Position numbers and translations under genes: made by a program. From contig NC_039478.1 of assembly GCF_003590095.1 (NCBI RefSeq), positions 21,762,001 to 21,826,000 on the forward strand: DNA of 64,000 nucleotides, written 5' to 3'. Of the stretch, positions 58,901 through 64,000 are shown piece by piece. The stretch is from Trichoplusia ni (taxonomy: Eukaryota; Arthropoda; Insecta; Lepidoptera; Noctuidae). Within the stretch, counting starts at the first letter, position 1, and each line of letters begins with the position of its first letter. The notes under the pieces were generated by a model. It saw only the letters and a program-made list of their open reading frames with translations. It was not told where the DNA came from and did not search any database.

Positions 58901-61900
58901 AGCGCGGCGCGCTGCCGGAACAGCGCGTTGTTTCCTCTGTCCTGACCGGCCGGTATCCCTACCTTGTGCTCGAGTGCGAGCTGGTTGTTGGGCGGCAGCG
59001 CGAGCGCGGCGCGCAGCATGTTCTCGAGCGCGGCGCGCTGCCGGAACAGCGCGTTGTTTCCTCTGTCCTGACCGGCCGGTATCCCTACCTTGTGCTCGAG
59101 TGCGAGCTGGTTGTTGGGCGGCAGCGCGAGCGCGGCGCGCAGCATGTTCTCGAGCGCGGCGCGCTGCCGGAACAGCGCGTTGTTTCCTCTGTCCTGACCG
59201 GCCGGTATCCCTACCTTGTGCTCGAGTGCGAGCTGGTTGTTGGGCGGCAGCGCGAGCGCGGCGCGCAGCATGTTCTCGAGCGCGGCGCGCTGCCGGAACA
59301 GCGCGTTGACGACGGGCGCGCCGGCCGGCACCAGCGGCGCCTTCAGCAGGTACGACAGCAGCGACTGGACCGCGTGCATGCTCTGCCACGCTGCGGGACG
59401 GGTACACTCAGTTAACAAGATAAGGGTCAACATATCGTTCACAGTAAATTATGTTCGCTTCATAGGACCTTTACTGTTAGTGTGTAGTGTCAGTAGTACT
59501 CACAGCGGTCCCCCTCCTTGAAGGAGAGCCTGGCGAACAGCTCGGCCAGCAGCACCAGGTCCAGTATGAGCGGCACGGCTAGCAGCGAGTCCTCGCACGT
59601 GTTGTGCACTACGATGGTGTTGGTTCCGTGCAGCAGGATCTCGGATGTATACTCGTCCATGGCGCGCTTGGAGTCACCTGGACACAGGAAAATTACCATT
59701 TGAGATACCAAATTCAAAACATAGAGTATTAATCGTAAAAATATAGACAAAGGAGAATTCTGTCTCAATTATAACACGTCTATATGTCGTTCTCGTAATA
59801 AATGGTAACACAACAAGAGGATAACGCTGACTCCTAGTTTGCTCTTGTAGGTGTATGACATTTTTCGCCCAAACTTTGACAGCGCTTTCGTAAATAGACA
59901 TGTCACTCGCTCCCCTGCAGTAAAAACTTCAACAAAATAATCCCCCAGGTAACTGGATTTCGGAAGTCAGATGGTCAGTCGCTCCTTGTAAAACACTGGC
60001 AGCTGCATCCGGTTAGTCTGGAACCCGACACCAACATAGTCGGAAAGCTAGGCAGATGATGATTCTGCACCCATTGTCACAGAACGCAATAAACTTACCG
60101 ACATAAGGCACGTATTTGATGACAACCACGTGGTCGGGCTTCTCCCCCGGCTTGTACAGGATCTGGTTGGACTCCACCATGTCGTCCACCACATTGCTCT
60201 TGGTTATCTGCGGCAATTATATATTATTGTTTTATATTGTTCAAACGGTTTTTTTCTTCGGTTTTACCATCCATATCAGCGCTGATTGGGAGAAGGGAGA
60301 AACTTTATACTTGGCAGATGGCTACAAATAGCCAAATGCGAAAAACGACAATATTTCGAAAACGTTTTAACTATAAACAAAAGAGGAAGCGCTGAAACCT
60401 ACTTCATAAGACGGCTTTACTCAAACTAAAGTGGATTTTGAATAAAACGACGTGTGTTCTTGACAAATATCTATTGGACACTGTTTAGTTTGAACTAAGG
60501 AATGAGTAACTGAACTACGTTAATGAATGTATAGCTATAGGCGAGTTTTATAGTTAGTTTTACCGAACACTATGGCATAGGAATCTTACTTCCAAGGACT
60601 AAAGTGACTCATAGCTCCGAATTGTGAAGACTTACCTCTTTGGAGCGGAACTGTTTGGGAGCAGAGAGATTCTTGCCATCGTTGTTACCCAGATGGTTGT
60701 AGCTCACGATGGAGACCGGCTTCAGACCTGGTTGCAAAGGAAAATACAGTCAGCTCTCATTCTGCCAGTTTGAAGAAAGTGGTCACGGCCTCCACTTTAT
60801 GCTAATTTTGCATATAAATTTGCTGCAACTGATTGCAAACTATAACATATGTCAACACTGCCATAATTTTAATCTTCCTTCACAGCCAATGTGAAGTAAT
60901 AGAATGCATGTTTTATGTTCTGAGACAGGTTTGATTATGATTTTTTTTACCAAAATAATCAGGTAATACATCCAACAACTTGGTACCTAGACTAATTTAC
61001 ATTAAATAAATAATAAAATCTACGGCTACTGACCGGCGCTCACGAGGAAGTCCACCAGCACTGACTTGAGCTTGGTCTGGCCGGACTTGAAGTCGTCACC
61101 CGCTACAGACACACCGCGCAGTTCCGCGCGCTCCACCACACCCGCTACCAACGTGTTCTGAGGCGAACCGTTTATGTAGATGCACTAGAACATGAAGATA
61201 TAAGTTCTGTTAGTCTATTATATGCCGTTTAAAATATTGAAATCGACCTTTCTGACCCTTTCGACCTTCGACCAAACTGGAGTCAGCATCAGTGCATGAT
61301 TAAGAACAAAACTTGGGTCCGAAACTACTGAGGTCCATATCGACAAACAAGCGAGAGTAAACAGTACCACATTCAAAAAGTGAACCATAAAAGAAACCAA
61401 TGCACGACAATTATAACAACAAAATAATTTGAAAATGAAACTTTTGTTTTGAACATAATTAAATGAATTTTCGCACTCACGTCCTCATCGATGGCTGCGA
61501 GTGCGAAGATGGTGGAGGGCGAGATCTCGGTGTTGTTGTCGCGGAGAGCGCGCTCCAGGTTCTCGGAGGTGTCGTGCACGCCCGCGCGGACCTCGCAGAA
61601 CCTGAGAATCATTATTATGTTAAGATAACCTATAATAATACATACAACGCCATCTAGTCAAACATTTCTCCTGGGTGAAAATCGAACTCCCGACCTCCGT
61701 TGTAGAAGTCAGGGCCACTAGCCACTAGACCAACAGGTCAGTCTAATCATCATCAGCGTTGAATAACCCATTACTGGGCATGCCAGGTTTATGAACCTCC
61801 CTATTTTTATGCCAATCTTCTTTATTTCTAGCCCTTCGCATCGTCGTTATATCATCGATACTGGCTCATACTACTACTTCCCACGTACATCTACTCAATA

Positions 61901-62775
61901 AGTACTAGGGTTTGAGTTTACAAGCGCATTGAGCACTTTAAGTAGTTCTTCTTCGAGAATTGAACATACAGCAGGTGGTGATTGGCGTGTTGTGTTTTTT
62001 TCCACGCGGCTTATAGAATAGTCAAATAATCAATTAATAATAACTGATTAAATAAGATAATTCAATGATCATACTATTCACCAGCAGAAAGCTAATAAGA
62101 AACTCCACAAGGTGCATTCAACTTGAGAATGTATACGTAGATTTGCTGTCTAAAAAAATGTGTGCCGTGCTTTTGTCCCGCGGTCAATGACACTTTAAAA
62201 TAATCTATTGTACGACTACATCTATAAATAGAAGAGGTATTGTATACATCGCAGATTTATATCAGCGTTATACAAACTCCTAAAATATACTAGTATTTAT
62301 GACTGAAATAAAGAAAACTAGTATAATAAAGACGTCATTTGAATTTGAAGTCCATCCATTTTTGGGAAAAACCCCTATTCCACTAAATATATCGTCATCA
62401 GTAATTGCAAACTGTCTTTGCAAATTTGAAAAAAAATGGTGTAATGTTTTCTATAACCCCTCTGCCCTCCAATGGGAATCATAGATCACCCATGAGCATA
62501 ATTCTATCTACGAAAAAATCGACAATCGTTTATATAAAATACTTTTACTCGTAGGTAAGCCCTTCTACTATTTCCCTAGCCTGTACACCCACCTCTACTT
62601 AGTCATATAGTCACGAACTTTTCCGGTAATACACAACCTACCTCTCAGTGTTAGCGGTCCACAGCACGACGATCTTATCAAGCTTGTTCTTGTCGCGGAA
62701 GTCCTTGATGTCGGCGCGGATCTGCAGGTACTGCTCGTAGCGGGTGCCGCGGATGAGGTTCGTGGCTCGGTCAGC
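55813..62775 (-). CDS. Inos: Inositol-3-phosphate synthase, C-terminal eight exons
   Basis: NAD-dependent cytosolic enzyme converting glucose-6-phosphate to myo-inositol-3-phosphate. Exons in transcript order: 62775-62642, 61601-61481, 61184-61034, 60727-60636, 60207-60099, 59677-59504, 59390-59215, 55908-55813. Every phase matches, giving 350 residues plus stop. Signatures: VVLWTANTER-FCEV, INGSPQNTLV, GDDFKSGQTKLKSVLVDFLV (active-site lysines), SIVSYNHLGNNDGKNLS, SNVVDDM, KYVPYVGDSKRAMDEYTSE, VVHNTCEDSLLA, LFRQRAALENML. The tail is VPFLMKDLHSGVLFNSPPNK, KQKLTHANGDQ. The family is about 550 residues, so roughly 200 N-terminal residues, including the first NAD-binding glycine loop, lie beyond position 64000. 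It converges with aPKC. The last intron is filled by a 126-bp tandem array. Confidence 0.96.
56141..59308 (-). repeat. 126-bp tandem array, 25 units, exon/donor minisatellite
   Basis: The landmark TGCCGGAACAGCGCGTT recurs every 126 bp from 56141 to 59291, i.e. 25 complete units plus an 18-bp partial. Units look identical by eye. On the gene strand each unit is 93 bp of exon (NALFRQR...LALEHK, 31 codons), the donor GTAGGG, and 33 bp in total of intron ending GAGGAAAC. The array starts inside the exon and fills most of the last intron; about 230 bp of ordinary AT-rich intron remain before the terminal exon. Because 126 is divisible by three and four frames lack stops, ORFs of over 1,000 residues appear on both strands; these are artefacts of the repeat. 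Either a recent expansion or an assembly/polymerase artefact. Confidence 0.97.
59215..59390 (-). CDS. Inos: Inositol synthase exon: source of the tandem array
   Basis: Encodes WQSMHAVQSLLSYLLKAPLV, PAGAPVVNALFRQRAALENM and LRAALALPPNNQLALEHK, ending AAG|GTAGGG. The part from AACGCGCTG (NALFRQR...) to the end is the exonic piece copied in each 126-bp repeat. Using this first donor gives a protein of normal family length. Confidence 0.9.
59504..59677 (-). CDS. Inos: Inositol synthase exon: NTCEDSLLA
   Basis: Encodes DSKRAMDEYTSEILLHGTNT, IVVHNTCEDSLLAVPLILDL and VLLAELFARLSFKEGDR. Lys in GDSK is a conserved active-site residue. Ends in T|GTGAGT, the Ser codon completed by the next exon. Confidence 0.95.
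59941..60065 (+). mobile_element. Interspersed repeat 3' tail in an inositol synthase intron
   Basis: AAGTCAGATGGTCAGTCGCT, CCTTGTAAAACACTGGCAGC and ACCAACATAGTCGGAAAGC ending in GATGATGATT match a very common lepidopteran repeat tail, probably LINE-derived. Confidence 0.45.
60099..60207 (-). CDS. Inos: Inositol synthase exon: SNVVDDM
   Basis: Encodes ITKSNVVDDMVESNQILYKP, GEKPDHVVVIKYVPYV, then splits Gly G|GT at GTAAGT. Confidence 0.95.
60636..60727 (-). CDS. Inos: Inositol synthase exon: SYNHLGNNDG
   Basis: Encodes LKPVSIVSYNHLGNNDGKN and LSAPKQFRSKE, the most conserved stretch of the enzyme. Acceptor GCAACCAG, donor GAG|GTAAGT. Confidence 0.95.
61034..61184 (-). CDS. Inos: Inositol synthase exon: active-site lysines
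   Basis: Encodes CIYINGSPQNTLVAGVV, ERAELRGVSVAGDDFKSGQT and KLKSVLVDFLVSAG. FKSGQTK contains two of the family's catalytic lysines. Acceptor TTCTAG is short but the family alignment fixes it; donor GCC G|GTCAGT. Confidence 0.93.
61481..61601 (-). CDS. Inos: Inositol synthase exon: FCEV...AAIDED
   Basis: Completes Arg then encodes FCEVRAGVHDTSENLERAL, RDNNTEISPSTIFALAAID and ED before GTGAGT, matching the conserved F-C-(D/E)-V...S-P-S-T-(L/I)-F-A segment. Confidence 0.93.
61630..61745 (-). mobile_element. SINE with internal deletion in an inositol synthase intron
   Basis: Tail ACAACGCCATCTAGTCAAAC is joined to the reverse of the tRNA-like head (TCCTGGGTGAAAATCGAACT ... CACTAGACCAACAGGTCAG); the middle is missing. 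Family of the 24.3 kb SINE. Confidence 0.6.
61741..61860 (+). mobile_element. Interspersed repeat remnant
   Basis: ATCATCATCAGCGTTGAATA and CCCATTACTGGGCATGCCAG resemble LINE-type 3' ends common in moths. Abuts the SINE fragment at 61.7 kb. Confidence 0.35.
62642..62775 (-). CDS. Inos: Inositol synthase exon: LWTANTER
   Basis: Encodes ADRATNLIRGTRYEQYLQIR, ADIKDFRDKNKLDKIVVLW and TANTER, with the Arg codon split AG|G. Acceptor TTGTTCCAG, donor GAG AG|GTAGGT. First exon of the gene inside the window. Confidence 0.93.
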
Positions 62776-64000
62776 CTGGAACAAGGCAAGGGAGATTTGA
62801 ATATACGAGTATTATGGTAAACCTGGATTAAGAGGTTAGGAGACAATTCGGATGGCAAATGGAACTAGACTAACTGGAACATGGAGCTGCTTTAGCTGTT
62901 GTCTCCTAATTATATGGGGACAAAGTATTGTCTGAATCAAAAAATACTAAACGGATAGAAGAGTGGTATGGGTCAACACGCTAAACCCATGTTGTGCTTG
63001 ACGTCGTGGGTAAGATCTTTGTGTAGGACAAGAATTTGTGTGATACACGAAAGCTTCCTTGGATCTGGGCGTCTTTGTGCATGTGCCTTGAAACCCTGTG
63101 GGACACAAGGACTCAATGTCTTAGAGCGGGAATTGTTTTTTATTTCAAAAAGTCCCATACGAACTTCATGTTACGTATTAAATCTACCACAGCAAAGTTA
63201 GCTGCGAAGAAACTCTACACCAACAATTAGTAAAAGACCTTTTCTACAATTCACCTTCTACCTCGTGTAGTCTGACAAACATTCCAAAAAACAACAGGAA
63301 GAAAGAGGCAAATATCAATACCAGTACAATACACTGAAATTAAAAGTAGGTTACCGATAAAGACAACGTAATTCATCGTAAAGCTGTAGTACTTTCTCAC
63401 AGAATAAAAGTCAACAAACGGCATCGGGTAACAAGTCCACAATGTTGTTGTTTTACATGAAACAAGTGTGGGTACAATACCACTTGCCAATAAGATACGT
63501 AAACATGCTGCTTTCAATGGGACATCGATTTTTCCGTACTTCAGGTCAGTATGAAAACTTAAGAATTGTAATTCTAAATGCATGCTTGTATATGGTATTG
63601 TATAGGATATTATGTCTACCTTGTCCACATTGTTTTCTAATTTCAATACTTTTATAAAAATTGTTTTAGAACTGTATTCAAGAACGTTATTTGGTCAAAA
63701 GTATCATGATTTTCCTGTCATTGTTAAGCGAAATATTGGGACAGTTATATATTGAAGAACGTGTCTATGTTATTTCATAGTAATTGAAAATTAGACGTCG
63801 GATCTAAGCGGATACACATTGAAAGACTTGCCATCAAAAATCAATAGATCATACAGAGTAAAACAACAGTGGGACATTTATAGCCAAATAAATGTTATAT
63901 TGCACTTACAACATGCGAAAGTCCAAAGTCTTGTCAACAAATACACACGTAGTTTCCTCTTATTTCTATCATAAAAATCCAATAATACATTGTAATAGAA
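62776..64000 (-). other. Intron of inositol synthase
   Basis: Upstream intron of the gene; contains a SINE at about 62958-63135. I see no further exon of the enzyme here, so the N-terminal exons should lie beyond the window. Confidence 0.6.
62958..63135 (+). mobile_element. tRNA-derived SINE, diverged
   Basis: TTGTGTGATACACGAAAGC, CTGGGCGTCTTTGTGCATGT and GTGGGACACAAGGACTCAAT match the 48.4 kb family; the head has lost a clear B box. Confidence 0.5.

Noticed and set aside
56141..59308. CRISPR-like array
   Set aside because: Units are contiguous and identical with no spacers, in a eukaryotic intron.
56033..59442. Giant ORFs of 1,073-1,124 residues on both strands
   Set aside because: Produced by a stop-free 126-bp tandem unit; only the inositol synthase frame has a known protein basis.

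Overview
The window is nuclear DNA from a moth or butterfly (Lepidoptera). It is AT-rich, its genes are intron-split with GT-AG junctions, and it carries tRNA-derived SINEs and short Helitron-like elements typical of lepidopterans; a noctuid-like moth is my best guess, but the species cannot be fixed from sequence alone. Two conserved host genes are recognisable and converge tail to tail. No bacterial, phage, CRISPR or canonical tRNA/rRNA gene is visible.

Layout. Positions 1 to about 39.8 kb contain no recognisable conserved protein domain apart from transposons: SINEs, Helitron-like elements, one Penelope-like retroelement with a 508-residue RT/GIY-YIG ORF at 9.9-11.5 kb, and LINE scraps. 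Most of it probably lies in or before the first introns of the aPKC gene. Three short ATG exons (20.9, 22.4 and 25.8 kb) each have an in-frame stop just upstream, a plausible donor, and the same phase 1 end. That phase matches the first recognisable aPKC exon at 39790.

From 39790 to 50703 ten plus-strand exons encode atypical protein kinase C from the end of the PB1 domain to the conserved C-terminus (490 complete codons plus one split codon). The PB1 exons were not found and are probably left of the window. The stop codon is UGA followed by C. The frame stays open for 14 more codons to a good donor and, across an intron, for 37 more codons in the last exon, which suggests stop-codon readthrough or an alternative C-terminus. 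The 3' UTR runs to about 54.27 kb.

On the minus strand, eight exons (62775 down to 55813) encode the last 350 residues of inositol-3-phosphate synthase; the 5' exons lie beyond position 64000. The last intron holds 25 apparently identical 126-bp units copying the end of the preceding exon, its 5' splice site and 33 bp of intron. Each unit is a whole number of codons with no stop, so use of any of the 25 donors would keep the frame.

The points most worth checking are the aPKC readthrough extension, the cluster of phase-matched first exons that would give PB1-less kinases, and the exon/donor minisatellite in the inositol synthase gene. All three are read by eye and need transcript data or comparative sequence.
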